From Chryseobacterium sp. UBA6632 (GTDB lineage Bacteria; Bacteroidota; Bacteroidia; Flavobacteriales; Weeksellaceae): a stretch of 17,054 nt of DNA. Each line of letters starts with the position of its first letter. Position 1 is the stretch's first letter. Below are positions 4,097 to 12,463 of this stretch, in pieces. The stretch lies in contig DKLU01000161.1 of assembly GCA_002455915.1 (NCBI GenBank), forward strand, positions 7,011 through 24,064. Direction: 5' to 3'. The notes under the pieces were generated by a model. That model had not been told where the DNA came from and searched no databases. It was given only the letters and a program-made list of their open reading frames with translations. Both the position numbers and the translations under genes were made by a program.

Positions 4097-6728
4097 TTTT
4101 ATTAAATATTCCTTTTAGGAAACCTTTTTTTTCTTTTTCCTCGCTTTGAGGTTTTGGCTCATCTTTTTTAGCTTTAATCTGTTCTTTCACCTCTTTTACA
4201 GATTGTTTCATATCTTTCACAGCAGCCACTGTATTTTCAACTTTTTTCTTGGTTTTGTCTACGTTTATTCCAATTAAAGTTTTTTTCAAACCTTGCTCAA
4301 TACCTTTCCAAAAAAGATTAAAAAATGATTTTGTAGGATCTCGCTCCACATTTTCAATGGTAACCGATTGTGGCAGATTTCCCGAATCAGATTTTACCAC
4401 AAGATTGGCAACCGCCGTTAGCAAACCTTTTTTCTCCTGATTATTTTTATCCAGAATTGCCACTTTCAGATCTTTATGTTTAAGATTAAAAGTTCCGTTC
4501 AGGCCTCTTGGATTTCCTTTAAAATTAAAAAGCATTTCCTGAATCCTTCCTGTAGCCGTCACATGTAAATACGGACGAATAAAAGGATTGATTTCCGCTG
4601 CAGGAAGATTTGAAGCTCTTCCTGAAATATTGAAAACATCGTTGGTATTGGCCACTTCAAAATTCCAGTTAACAGACAACGGAGCCTGATCCATAAATGA
4701 GCAATCGATCTTTATGTCAACGCGTGTAGGTTTGCCTTTTGTTTTTGCCGAGTTTAAATTTTTAACATTCATATTAAAGTTGCTGAACGTCAGTTTTCCC
4801 GGCCCTGCACTTTTTGGTGTATCTTCTTCGTATACTAAAATTGAGTTCTTCAAATTCAGATTATTAACAACCATCGGAATTTTTATAGAACGCAACATCC
4901 TCGAATATAACGGCTTTTCTTTAGGATCATCATTCGGAATTTTACTTCTGAAAATATTAGCATCTGCCGATTGAATAGTGACATTATTAGCATTGATGAA
5001 TTTATTCTGCGAAAACAGATCCCAATTTCCATTGGCTGTAATCTGATTGGCCTTTAAATCATACAAATCTCGTTCAACAGGAATCATTTTGATAAACTGA
5101 GCTCTCGAAACAAGAGGCTTCATCGCAAACTGGTTGATCTGAACGCTATTTTTATTCAATTTTAAAAGTCCGACACTTAAATTGTAGAATTTTGTTTTGT
5201 ATGCAAAGTTTTTCGTCGTCAGAAAATAATCCTTCACCTTAATATTATGCCTATGATTATTGGGTTTAGACTGAATATCAATATCATTAATCGTCGCATT
5301 TAATTCATTAAAAACAAGCGGTTCATTTCCTTTATCATATGTGATATTTGAATTTTTCAAGGAAACTTTTCTCACCAAAATAGAATTCACCTTATTTTCT
5401 TTCGGCGTTTTTTTGATTTTATTTTCTCCCGCTTTTATCGTTCCATTAAGATGATCGATTAAAACATCTTTAACATCGAGATTCAATTTTTTATCAATAA
5501 ATTCAAATTTATTAATATTGAAAGCAATAAGGTTTGTTTTCAGATTCATTGCTCTTTTCCCCGGATCATTTGTATTCGGAGTGACAGAAATATTTCTTAA
5601 TTCACCATTTTTAGGATTCAAACTCACACTTCCAACATTGAAGTTTTGATGATTGGAATATACAATATCCTTACCTGAAAACTGAAAACTCTTATATCCC
5701 ACCGGAATAACTTCCGATGCCGTTTCTTTATCGAATTTTAATTGATTGATATCTACATTCAGATTTTTAGCGAATAATAATTTATTTCCATCCGGCTTCA
5801 TCATCTGAACCGTGGCATTATTGAGTTTAATATCATCCAGATTCAGCTCAAAATTCAATGGTTTTGAAGATTTTTTCTCAGGAATAGCATTCGTTGTGTA
5901 AACGGTAAGCGAAGGGTTCTGAAAATTGGCATTTGCCAAAGAAACCTTATTTTTTTTCAACACAATATCTTTAAATTCCATTTTAGGAATCTCAAACTGA
6001 AAAAGTTTTGATTTTTTTGGATAAAACCTTTTAAACTGATCGAATGTAAGCAGAGGATGTAATTTGAAATTATCCACCGTCATCTGCCCGTTAGAAGTTT
6101 TTATCGAATGAATCGTGACAGCATACATCGTATTCGGTCGGAAGAAAAAATCTTTTCCCTGAATATCATATTTATCAAAAACAACCGGAAGTTTATTTTC
6201 TACGGATTCTTCCGTCATCTGAAGATTTCCTACAAATAAATGAAGCTGCCTGATCGATAAAAACTCTTGTTTTGTATGCTTGAAAATAGTCACAGAACCA
6301 TCATTGATTCTTATATTTTCAAAGGAAACAGGATTTCTCTTTTTACCCGTTTTTGTATCGACAGGCTTGGCTAAAATGATATTTAAATTAGGTTTTGCCA
6401 ACAGCAAATCAGAAGAGCTGATCTGCTTATTGAAAAGAGCATCATAGATACCAAAACGACTAATTTTTAAAGTGTCGATAGTTCCCTGTAAACCGATAAC
6501 ATTTACATTTTGAGGATTTTTACTATTAACACTGATTCCCGAAGATAAAATATTTCCGGAAATCAAATCAACCTCCAATGTTTTGTAAGAGACTTTGTAA
6601 TCTGTATTATTTTTGATGTAATTGGGAAGCCGGGTTTTAAGCCAAATATTCAATCCAAAGTTAGCCAGCAATAGAACTCCTAGCAAGCCGGCAAAAGCGA
6701 TTAAAATCTTTTTAACCCATTTGTTCAT
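4074..6728 (-). CDS. AsmA/DUF748-like inner-membrane-anchored protein
   Basis: This 884-aa protein begins with a membrane anchor (about residues 7-28, 'KILIAFAGLLGVLLLANFGL'). A long periplasmic-type region rich in short beta strands follows, with repeated units such as 'KLNNATVQMMKPDG', 'LKNSNITYDKGNEPL' and 'LKNSILVYEEDTP'. Near residues 710-760, 'INPFIRPYLHVTATGRIQ' and 'FNFKGNPRGLNGTFNLKHKDL' match the end of AsmA-type domains. This architecture is shared with AsmA, DUF748 and related proteins, some of which carry phospholipids between inner and outer membrane as long grooves. Transport here is inference. The last 55 or so residues are a Lys/Glu-rich charged helix, possibly coiled coil. 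It lies 36 bases after the DUF2797 gene on the same strand and is probably co-transcribed with it. It overlaps the terminator of the convergent gene at its end. Confidence 0.8.
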   Translation of the reverse strand: MNKWVKKILIAFAGLLGVLLLANFGLNIWLKTRLPNYIKNNTDYKVSYKTLEVDLISGNILSSGISVNSKNPQNVNVIGLQGTIDTLKISRFGIYDALFNKQISSSDLLLAKPNLNIILAKPVDTKTGKKRNPVSFENIRINDGSVTIFKHTKQEFLSIRQLHLFVGNLQMTEESVENKLPVVFDKYDIQGKDFFFRPNTMYAVTIHSIKTSNGQMTVDNFKLHPLLTFDQFKRFYPKKSKLFQFEIPKMEFKDIVLKKNKVSLANANFQNPSLTVYTTNAIPEKKSSKPLNFELNLDDIKLNNATVQMMKPDGNKLLFAKNLNVDINQLKFDKETASEVIPVGYKSFQFSGKDIVYSNHQNFNVGSVSLNPKNGELRNISVTPNTNDPGKRAMNLKTNLIAFNINKFEFIDKKLNLDVKDVLIDHLNGTIKAGENKIKKTPKENKVNSILVRKVSLKNSNITYDKGNEPLVFNELNATINDIDIQSKPNNHRHNIKVKDYFLTTKNFAYKTKFYNLSVGLLKLNKNSVQINQFAMKPLVSRAQFIKMIPVERDLYDLKANQITANGNWDLFSQNKFINANNVTIQSADANIFRSKIPNDDPKEKPLYSRMLRSIKIPMVVNNLNLKNSILVYEEDTPKSAGPGKLTFSNFNMNVKNLNSAKTKGKPTRVDIKIDCSFMDQAPLSVNWNFEVANTNDVFNISGRASNLPAAEINPFIRPYLHVTATGRIQEMLFNFKGNPRGLNGTFNLKHKDLKVAILDKNNQEKKGLLTAVANLVVKSDSGNLPQSVTIENVERDPTKSFFNLFWKGIEQGLKKTLIGINVDKTKKKVENTVAAVKDMKQSVKEVKEQIKAKKDEPKPQSEEKEKKGFLKGIFNKKEKSETE

Positions 6729-6764
6729 TTTTGTGATTTGGTTTAATTTATCTTAAATATAAGA

Positions 6765-7562
6765 TTAATTTTTCACATTTAGCTCTACCACATACCCTTC
6801 ATGCCCTCTTATATTAATAAACTGTGTGTTGTCGAATTGTAAATATTGTCCTTTAATCCCTGTCAGCTTTCCGGTAAACTCAGGTTTCTTATCCAATGTA
6901 AACGAAGCTATTTTTTCAGGTTTCTCGTACGGATAGTCGAATTTCCAAAGATTTTCACCTTCGCTGTAAAATTGCTGAAAATCCTGAGGAAAATATTCTT
7001 TTATTTTTTGTTGAAAATCCTGCAGATCTACTTCATCTTCAAAATCATCCTGAAGCATTTTTCTCCAGTTTGTTTTATCTGCCAGATGTTCTTTTAAAGC
7101 CACTTCTATCATTCCTGCTTCATAACGGTTTTCAGTTCTTGCAATTGGTAAAGCAAATGTTGCCCCCTGATCGATCCATCGTGTCGGAATTTGTGTATTT
7201 CTAGTCACTCCAACTTTTACATCTCCCGTATAGGCCAGATAAACGGTATGCGGCTGAATCTGGATTTCTTTTTCCACTTCAAGATCACGCTCTGCAATGC
7301 CCAGATGCGCCGTAGAAAGTTCGGGGCGGATAATGGTTTCGCTGGCATACGGACTTTCAAAAAAACAGCTTTTGCAAAACCCCATTCTGTAAATAGGCTT
7401 ATTTTCTCCACAGTTCACACATTGAAATCCTGTATGCTTTATCGTTAATTCTTTTCCGAACAATTCATTCATATGAATCAGATCACCCGAAAGATTAAGA
7501 TAATATTGAATCGGCTCATCATTAAAGCTCGTCATTTTTAAAATTTGCCCTTGAAACTGCAT
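6765..7562 (-). CDS. DUF2797 family protein with zinc-binding site
   Basis: The 265-aa protein matches the DUF2797 family. Four Cys in two CxxC pairs (Cys48, Cys51 in 'CVNCGENK'; Cys63, Cys66 in 'GFCKSCF') form a likely zinc ribbon. They are followed by 'HTVYLAYTGDVKVGVTR' (about 105-121), 'PTRWIDQGA' (126-134) and 'RYEAGMIE' (146-153). The second block resembles a GIY-YIG nuclease core: two strands ending in G-x-T-R, a following Arg, and a later Glu. This suggests nucleic acid binding or cleavage but is my inference from motif spacing. Cytoplasmic, no signal peptide. It is first in a probable two-gene unit with the AsmA-like gene. Upstream it is divergent from the epimerase gene, with a candidate -7 box at 7664-7671. 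Confidence 0.85.
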   Translation of the reverse strand: MQFQGQILKMTSFNDEPIQYYLNLSGDLIHMNELFGKELTIKHTGFQCVNCGENKPIYRMGFCKSCFFESPYASETIIRPELSTAHLGIAERDLEVEKEIQIQPHTVYLAYTGDVKVGVTRNTQIPTRWIDQGATFALPIARTENRYEAGMIEVALKEHLADKTNWRKMLQDDFEDEVDLQDFQQKIKEYFPQDFQQFYSEGENLWKFDYPYEKPEKIASFTLDKKPEFTGKLTGIKGQYLQFDNTQFINIRGHEGYVVELNVKN

Positions 7563-7663
7563 AAAATAGATACTTGATTAAAAAATTGAAAGATGAAAGA
7601 GTTGATATAAATTATAACTAAAGCTTTATTTACTCCATTTATTTCATCTTTTATATATGAATT

Positions 7664-7671
7664 CAAATGTA
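7664..7671 (-). promoter_or_regulatory. -7 box candidate for the DUF2797-AsmA unit
   Basis: CAAATGTA on the plus strand reads TACATTTG on the minus strand, a full TAnnTTTG match. It would give a leader of about 90 bases before the ATG at 7562. No good -33 element is seen at standard spacing. Confidence 0.4.
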
Positions 7672-7698
7672 AGATTATATTTTCAAAAAGTAAATGTA

Positions 7699-7706
7699 TA
7701 TTTTTG
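7699..7706 (+). promoter_or_regulatory. -7 box candidate for the sugar epimerase gene
   Basis: TATTTTTG is a full TAnnTTTG match ending 19 bases before the ATG at 7726. Transcription would start near 7713, which excludes the upstream in-frame ATG at 7657. A -33 TTG is not evident. Confidence 0.5.
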
Positions 7707-7725
7707 TACCACTAAAAAATCACGA

Positions 7726-8748
7726 ATGATTTATCTTGTAACAGGAGGAAGCGGATTTATTGGTTCTCACTTGGTAGAACAATTATTAAAAAAAGGACAT
7801 TCTGTCATAAACATTGACAATTTTGATGATTTCTATAGTTATCAGATAAAAATTAAGAATACTTTAGAATCAATCGGGAAAAATTCGGATTTTACGTTTT
7901 CTGACAAAGAAAATGATATCCAACAGCTGATTTCAATTTCAAAATCAGAGAATTACACCTTGTATTATCAGGACATCCGTGATAAGAAAGGTTTGGAAGA
8001 AATTTTTAAAAATCATAAGATTGATTTAATTATTCACCTGGCAGCGCTTGCCGGCGTTCGACCTTCCATTGAAAGACCTTTGGAATATGAAGAGGTAAAT
8101 GTTCGAGGAACGATGAATCTTTGGGAATTATCGAAAGATTTTGGTATTAAAAAATTCGTTTGTGCATCATCTTCAAGCGTTTATGGCAACAACGAGAAAG
8201 TACCTTTTGCCGAAACGGATAATGTTGACAATCCTATTTCGCCGTATGCCGCGACTAAAAAATGTGGTGAAATTTTAGGTCATGTGTATCATGATTTATA
8301 TAAAATTGATATGATCCAGTTGAGGTTCTTCACTGTTTATGGTCCGAGACAAAGACCTGATCTGGCTATTCATAAATTCACCAAATTAATCTCAGAAAAC
8401 CAAGAAATCCCTTTCTACGGCGACGGAACAACGGCCAGAGATTATACCTATGTTGATGATATTATTGATGGAATTACAAAGTCTGTTCATTATTTAGAAA
8501 ATAATTCAGATGTTTATGAAATCATTAATTTGGGCGAAAGCCAAGTGATTAATTTAAATGAAATGCTTTCAACAATAGAAAATGCACTGGGAAAATCTGC
8601 CATCAGAAAAAATCTGCCAATGCAGCCCGGAGATGTCCTGAAAACCAATGCCGATATTACCAAAGCTAAGACATTAATTGGCTATAAACCTGACACCAAC
8701 TTCCAAAATGGCATAAAAAAATTTGTGGAATGGTTTTTGAGAAAATGA
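7726..8748 (+). CDS. NAD-dependent sugar-nucleotide epimerase, UDP-glucuronate 4-epimerase-like
   Basis: The 340-aa protein is an extended short-chain dehydrogenase. The NAD-binding motif 'VTGGSGFIGSHL' is at residues 5-16, the DNFDDFY loop follows the second strand, and the catalytic segments are 'CASSSSVYG' and 'SPYAATKKCGE' (Tyr and Lys of YxxxK). 'LRFFTVYGPRQRPD' and 'RDYTYVDDIIDG' complete the substrate side. Their wording is closest to CapI-type UDP-glucuronate 4-epimerases, which interconvert UDP-glucuronate and UDP-galacturonate for surface polysaccharide. A UDP-glucose 4-epimerase or dehydratase activity cannot be excluded. The start at 7726 is chosen because the NAD motif normally begins within a few residues of the N-terminus and a -7 box lies at 7699-7706. 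The alternative ATG at 7657 adds 23 unrelated residues. No other polysaccharide genes are nearby, so it appears isolated. Confidence 0.9.
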   Translation: MIYLVTGGSGFIGSHLVEQLLKKGHSVINIDNFDDFYSYQIKIKNTLESIGKNSDFTFSDKENDIQQLISISKSENYTLYYQDIRDKKGLEEIFKNHKIDLIIHLAALAGVRPSIERPLEYEEVNVRGTMNLWELSKDFGIKKFVCASSSSVYGNNEKVPFAETDNVDNPISPYAATKKCGEILGHVYHDLYKIDMIQLRFFTVYGPRQRPDLAIHKFTKLISENQEIPFYGDGTTARDYTYVDDIIDGITKSVHYLENNSDVYEIINLGESQVINLNEMLSTIENALGKSAIRKNLPMQPGDVLKTNADITKAKTLIGYKPDTNFQNGIKKFVEWFLRK

Positions 8749-8776
8749 CATCGAGTATGTCTACAGCACAGTGATA

Positions 8777-8836
8777 ATGCTTCCTGTAGCGTATGATGAA
8801 CAAAAATTAATAAAAAGAATTGAAAATCAGGTGTAA
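8777..8836 (+). CDS. Possible very short ORF or gene remnant
   Basis: In the 140 bases between the epimerase and the DUF2795 gene, one frame reads 'MLPVAYDEQKLIKRIENQV' and then stops. The same frame stays open back to 8741, with 'ENDIEYVYSTVI' before the Met. The residue mix is protein-like, but I do not recognise it. It could be a 19-aa peptide, the tail of a decayed gene, or chance. It has no clear start signals. Confidence 0.25.
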   Translation: MLPVAYDEQKLIKRIENQV

Positions 8837-8863
8837 AAAAGCATATAATATAAGCTATTTTTA

Positions 8864-8871
8864 TACTTTTG
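8864..8871 (+). promoter_or_regulatory. -7 box for the DUF2795 gene
   Basis: TACTTTTG is a full TAnnTTTG match 17 bases before the ATG at 8889. The expected transcription start would leave a leader of only about 10 bases. No clear -33 TTG. Confidence 0.5.
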
Positions 8872-8888
8872 CAAAAAATTAGAAAATT

Positions 8889-9110
8889 ATGTACTGGACA
8901 TTAGAATTAGCTTCTTACTTAAGTGACGCACCTTGGCCAATGACAAAGTCTGAACTTATCGACTATGCAATCAGAACTGGTGCACCAATGGAAGTGGTAG
9001 AAAATCTTCAGGCGATTGAAGATGAAGGGGAAATCTATGATGCAATCGACGAAATCTGGAGTGACTATCCTACGGACGAAGATTATCTTTGGAACGAAGA
9101 CGAATATTAA
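8889..9110 (+). CDS. DUF2795 family protein
   Basis: The 73-aa acidic protein matches DUF2795: 'YLSDAPWPMTKSELIDYAIR' (about 9-28), then 'GAPMEVVENLQAI' and 'YDAIDEIWSDYP'. The family is a small, probably all-helical cytoplasmic domain of unknown function found in many bacteria. The C-terminal tail (DEDYLWNEDEY) is strongly acidic. It is preceded by a -7 box at 8864-8871 and followed by a hairpin terminator, so it is probably transcribed alone although it sits 126 bases upstream of secA in the same direction. A role linked to SecA would be a guess from position. Confidence 0.85.
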   Translation: MYWTLELASYLSDAPWPMTKSELIDYAIRTGAPMEVVENLQAIEDEGEIYDAIDEIWSDYPTDEDYLWNEDEY

Positions 9111-9112
9111 TT

Positions 9113-9150
9113 AAAAGCATTAAGCTTTAGGCCTTGCTTAGAGCTTTTTT
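9113..9150 (+). terminator. Terminator after the DUF2795 gene
   Basis: AAAAGC (9113-9118) pairs with GCTTTT at 9143-9148. An inner TTAAGC/GCTTAG stem pairs across one internal mismatch, and a run of six Ts ends the structure. It starts two bases after the stop codon. Its T tract may also form part of the secA promoter. Confidence 0.7.
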
Positions 9151-9201
9151 GCCCTTTTTTAAATATCTATTTTTACACGATAAGTGTTAGTAAAAACGCT
9201 T
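9148..9201 (+). promoter_or_regulatory. Possible secA promoter and leader hairpin
   Basis: TTTG at 9148-9151 is followed after 16 bases by TATTTTTA (9168-9175), a near match to the flavobacterial promoter. A 7-bp hairpin (AAGTGTT 9182-9188, AACGCTT 9195-9201, one U-G pair) would then lie at the very 5' end of the secA transcript. Both elements are weak by eye. Confidence 0.3.
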
Positions 9202-9236
9202 ACAGGATATTCCTTTAAGCATAAAGCAAAAAATTT

Positions 9237-12200
9237 ATGAGTTTTTTAAACAAAGTTCTAAAAGGGTTTTTGGGAGACAAAAAAGCGCAGGACCTAAAAG
9301 AAGTAAAAAAAGTTGTAACAAAAATCAAAGCTGTTGAACCGGGAATTCAGCAATTGTCTGATGATGGTTTAAGAGAGAAAACTGCTGAGTTTAAAGAAAA
9401 TATTAAATCTGCTACCAGCAAAATCACAGCTCAAATAGAACAGATCCAGGAGCAGATAAAAAATTCTAAGAACGTAGACGAAAAAGAAGCTCTTTTCACA
9501 AAAATCGAGGGGCTGAAAAAAGAGTCTTACGAAATCGAAGAAAAAGTACTCCTTCAAATTCTTCCTGAAGTATTTGCTTTAGTAAAAGAAACAGCAAGAA
9601 GATGGGCTCAGAATGGCGAAATCCGTATTAAGGCAAGCGATTGGGACAGACAATTGGCGGCTGCAGGAAAAGATTTCGTAGAAATTCAGGGGGATCAAGC
9701 TGTTTGGAAAAACTCATGGGATGCTGCCGGAACACCAGTAAACTGGGATATGGTGCATTATGATGTTCAGTTTATCGGAGGTATTATTCTTCACAGCGGA
9801 AAAATTGCCGAGATGGCAACCGGAGAAGGTAAGACTTTGGTAGGAACATTACCAATTTTCTTAAATGCACTTCCTGCAAGAGGAGTTCACGTGGTAACGG
9901 TGAATGACTACCTTGCGAAGAGAGACTCGGCGTGGATGGGACCATTGTACCAATTCCACGGAATGAGCATCGATTGTATTGATAATCATCAGCCTAACTC
10001 AGACGGAAGAAGAAAAGCATACAATTCAGATATCACTTACGGAACCAATAACGAATTCGGTTTCGATTATTTGAGAGATAACATGGTAACTTCACCTTCA
10101 GAGCTGGTACAAAGAGAACTAAACTTTGCGATCGTCGATGAGGTTGACTCTGTATTGGTAGATGACGCAAGAACACCTTTGATTATTTCTGGTCCGGTTC
10201 CACAAGGAGACAGACAGGAATTTGATGTTCTAAAACCTTCTATCGACAGAATTGTTGAAGTTCAGAAAAAAACAGTTTCTGCCATCTTTAATGAAGCTAA
10301 AAAGCTAATCGCTGCAGGAAACACAAAAGAAGGAGGATTCAAATTGCTTCAGGCTTACAGAGGGCTTCCTAAAAACAGACAATTAATTAAATTCTTATCG
10401 GAAAGCGGAAACCGTGCATTGCTTCAAAAAGTTGAAGCGCAATACATGCAGGATAATAACCGTGATATGCCGATCGTAGATAAAGATCTTTATTTCGTCA
10501 TCGAAGAGAAGAACAATCAGGTTGATTTAACGGACAAAGGTGTTGAGTACATGTCTCAAGGAAATGAAGACAACAACTTCTTCGTACTTCCTGATATCGG
10601 AACTGAAATCGCAGAACTTGAAGCTAAAAATTTAACTAAAGAAGAAGAATTCGAAGCTAAAGAAAGACTTTTCTCTGATTTTGCTGAAAAATCTGAAAGA
10701 GTTCACACGATGAGTCAATTGTTGAAAGCATATACATTATTCGAAAAAGATGATGAATATGTAGTAATTGACGGTGAAGTAAAAATCGTTGACGAGCAAA
10801 CAGGTCGTATCATGGAAGGAAGACGTTATTCTGACGGTCTTCACCAAGCGATTGAAGCTAAAGAAAATGTAAAAATCGAAGCGGCAACTCAGACTTTTGC
10901 AACAGTTACCCTACAGAATTATTTCCGTATGTATAACAAGCTTGCGGGGATGACCGGTACTGCAGAGACGGAAGCGGGTGAGCTTTGGGAAATCTATAAA
11001 TTAGACGTTGTGGTAATTCCTACCAACCGTCCTATTTTAAGACATGACAGACAAGATTTGGTTTTCAAAACCAATAGAGAAAAATATAACGCTGTAATTG
11101 AAGAGATTGAAAAATTAACGGCTGCAGGAAGACCAGTTCTTGTTGGTACAACTTCAGTTGAAATTTCTCAGTTGCTTTCAAAAGCCTTACAGTTAAGAAA
11201 AATCCAGCACCAGGTATTGAACGCAAAACTTCACAAGAAGGAAGCGGAAATTGTTGCGGGAGCAGGTCAGCCGGGAGTTGTAACAATCGCTACGAACATG
11301 GCAGGTCGTGGTACCGATATTAAGCTTTCTAAAGCAGTAAAAGAAGCGGGAGGTTTAGCGATTATCGGAACAGAAAGACACGATTCAAGACGTGTTGACA
11401 GACAGTTGAGAGGTAGAGCGGGACGTCAGGGAGATCCGGGAAGTTCTCAGTTCTATGTATCTTTGGAAGACAACTTGATGCGTTTATTCGGTTCTGAAAG
11501 AATTGCTAAAATGATGGACAGAATGGGGCATAAAGATGGTGAAGTTATTCAGCATTCTATGATCTCTAAATCTATCGAAAGAGCTCAGAAAAAAGTAGAA
11601 GAAAACAACTTCGGAACAAGAAAAAGACTTCTTGAATATGATGACGTAATGAACAAGCAACGTGACGTAATCTACAAGAGAAGAAAGAACGCTTTGTTCG
11701 GAGATCACTTGAAGTATGATATTACAAACATGATCTTTGATGTTGCTAATTCTATCGTTGCGAAAGGAAAAGCTACAGGAAATTATAAAGATTTTGAGTA
11801 CGAGATCATCAAGACTTTCACAATGGAATCTCCTGTTTCTCAAAACGACTTTAATAATAAAAATGTTCAGGATTTAACGAATATTTTATTTAAAGCTGCT
11901 CAGGAAGATTACAATATGAAGCTGAACTTATTGAAAGAGAAATCATTCCCTATTATTGAGAATGTTTATCAAAATCAAGGTTCTATGTTCAAAATGATCC
12001 AGGTTCCTTTCACAGACGGTCATAAAACAATGACTATCGTGGCAGATCTTAAAGAAGCTTACGAAACGCAGTGCGAAAGTTTAATTAATGATTTTGAAAA
12101 GAATATCACTCTTTCTATCATCGATGAAAACTGGAAACTTCACCTTCGTGAAATGGACGATTTAAGAAGATCTTCTCAAGGTGCCGTTTACGAACAGAAA

Positions 12201-12311
12201 GATCCGTTGGTGATTTACAAACAAGAATCTTTCCACTTATTCAGTGAAATGATCGACAAATTAAACAAAGAAATTATTTCATTCTTATACAAAGGAGAAA
12301 TTCCTGCATAA
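9237..12311 (+). CDS. secA: Preprotein translocase ATPase SecA
   Basis: This 1024-aa protein is SecA, the ATPase that drives unfolded preproteins through SecYEG. Seen in order: the '[13 protein letters not shown]' Walker A (GEGKT 196-200), '[11 protein letters not shown]', '[16 protein letters not shown]', '[18 protein letters not shown]' (DEVD 301-304, Walker B), '[12 protein letters not shown]', '[12 protein letters not shown]' (about 686-697) and '[18 protein letters not shown]' (about 721-738). Compared with the roughly 900-aa E. coli protein it has an extra charged helix at about 56-105 and an extra segment at about 330-430, as in other Bacteroidetes SecA proteins. It ends at 'FLYKGEIPA' and lacks the C-terminal Cys-rich zinc motif used for SecB and lipid contact in E. 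coli. A strong terminator follows 24 bases later. Confidence 0.98.
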   Translation: MSFLNKVLKGFLGDKKAQDLKEVKKVVTKIKAVEPGIQQLSDDGLREKTAEFKENIKSATSKITAQIEQIQEQIKNSKNVDEKEALFTKIEGLKKESYEIEEKVLLQILPEVFALVKETARRWAQNGEIRIKASDWDRQLAAAGKDFVEIQGDQAVWKNSWDAAGTPVNWDMVHYDVQFIGGIILHSGKIAEMATGEGKTLVGTLPIFLNALPARGVHVVTVNDYLAKRDSAWMGPLYQFHGMSIDCIDNHQPNSDGRRKAYNSDITYGTNNEFGFDYLRDNMVTSPSELVQRELNFAIVDEVDSVLVDDARTPLIISGPVPQGDRQEFDVLKPSIDRIVEVQKKTVSAIFNEAKKLIAAGNTKEGGFKLLQAYRGLPKNRQLIKFLSESGNRALLQKVEAQYMQDNNRDMPIVDKDLYFVIEEKNNQVDLTDKGVEYMSQGNEDNNFFVLPDIGTEIAELEAKNLTKEEEFEAKERLFSDFAEKSERVHTMSQLLKAYTLFEKDDEYVVIDGEVKIVDEQTGRIMEGRRYSDGLHQAIEAKENVKIEAATQTFATVTLQNYFRMYNKLAGMTGTAETEAGELWEIYKLDVVVIPTNRPILRHDRQDLVFKTNREKYNAVIEEIEKLTAAGRPVLVGTTSVEISQLLSKALQLRKIQHQVLNAKLHKKEAEIVAGAGQPGVVTIATNMAGRGTDIKLSKAVKEAGGLAIIGTERHDSRRVDRQLRGRAGRQGDPGSSQFYVSLEDNLMRLFGSERIAKMMDRMGHKDGEVIQHSMISKSIERAQKKVEENNFGTRKRLLEYDDVMNKQRDVIYKRRKNALFGDHLKYDITNMIFDVANSIVAKGKATGNYKDFEYEIIKTFTMESPVSQNDFNNKNVQDLTNILFKAAQEDYNMKLNLLKEKSFPIIENVYQNQGSMFKMIQVPFTDGHKTMTIVADLKEAYETQCESLINDFEKNITLSIIDENWKLHLREMDDLRRSSQGAVYEQKDPLVIYKQESFHLFSEMIDKLNKEIISFLYKGEIPA

Positions 12312-12335
12312 GTTTTAGATTAATTTAAACCATAC

Positions 12336-12369
12336 AAAACCGCTCCAATACTACTTGGAGCGGTTTTTT
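12336..12369 (+). terminator. secA terminator
   Basis: AAAACCGCTCCAA (12336-12348) pairs perfectly with TTGGAGCGGTTTT (12355-12367) around a 6-base loop, followed by two more Ts. The left arm begins with the same 11 bases as the terminator at 582-592. Confidence 0.9.
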
Positions 12370-12438
12370 GTTATTCTATGTATAACATTTACATGACAAA
12401 TATCAATCCTCTTATTAATTTAGAATAATTAAAAACAA

Positions 12439-12446
12439 TATATTTG
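12439..12446 (+). promoter_or_regulatory. -7 box for the siderophore receptor gene
   Basis: TATATTTG is a full TAnnTTTG match, ending 17 bases before the ATG at 12464. It lies in the AT-rich gap after the secA terminator. A -33 TTG and a recognisable Fur box are not seen, so iron control cannot be read from this sequence. Confidence 0.55.
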
Positions 12447-12463
12447 CAGAAAATTTGACTTTC

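Noticed and set aside
6750..6765. ATCTTA/TAAGAT hairpin between the DUF2797 and AsmA-like genes as a terminator
   Set aside because: A short, all-AT 6-bp stem without a proper T run; more likely chance in AT-rich spacer.
7657..7725. N-terminal extension of the epimerase from an upstream ATG
   Set aside because: It lies upstream of and across the -7 box, and adds 23 residues before the NAD motif that are unlike the family.
8761..8789. CTACAG...CTGTAG inverted repeat as a terminator after the epimerase gene
   Set aside because: Only 6 bp with a 17-base loop and no T run on either strand.
12370..12463. Fur box upstream of the siderophore receptor
   Set aside because: No match to a GATAATGATAATCATTATC-like operator beyond general AT richness.
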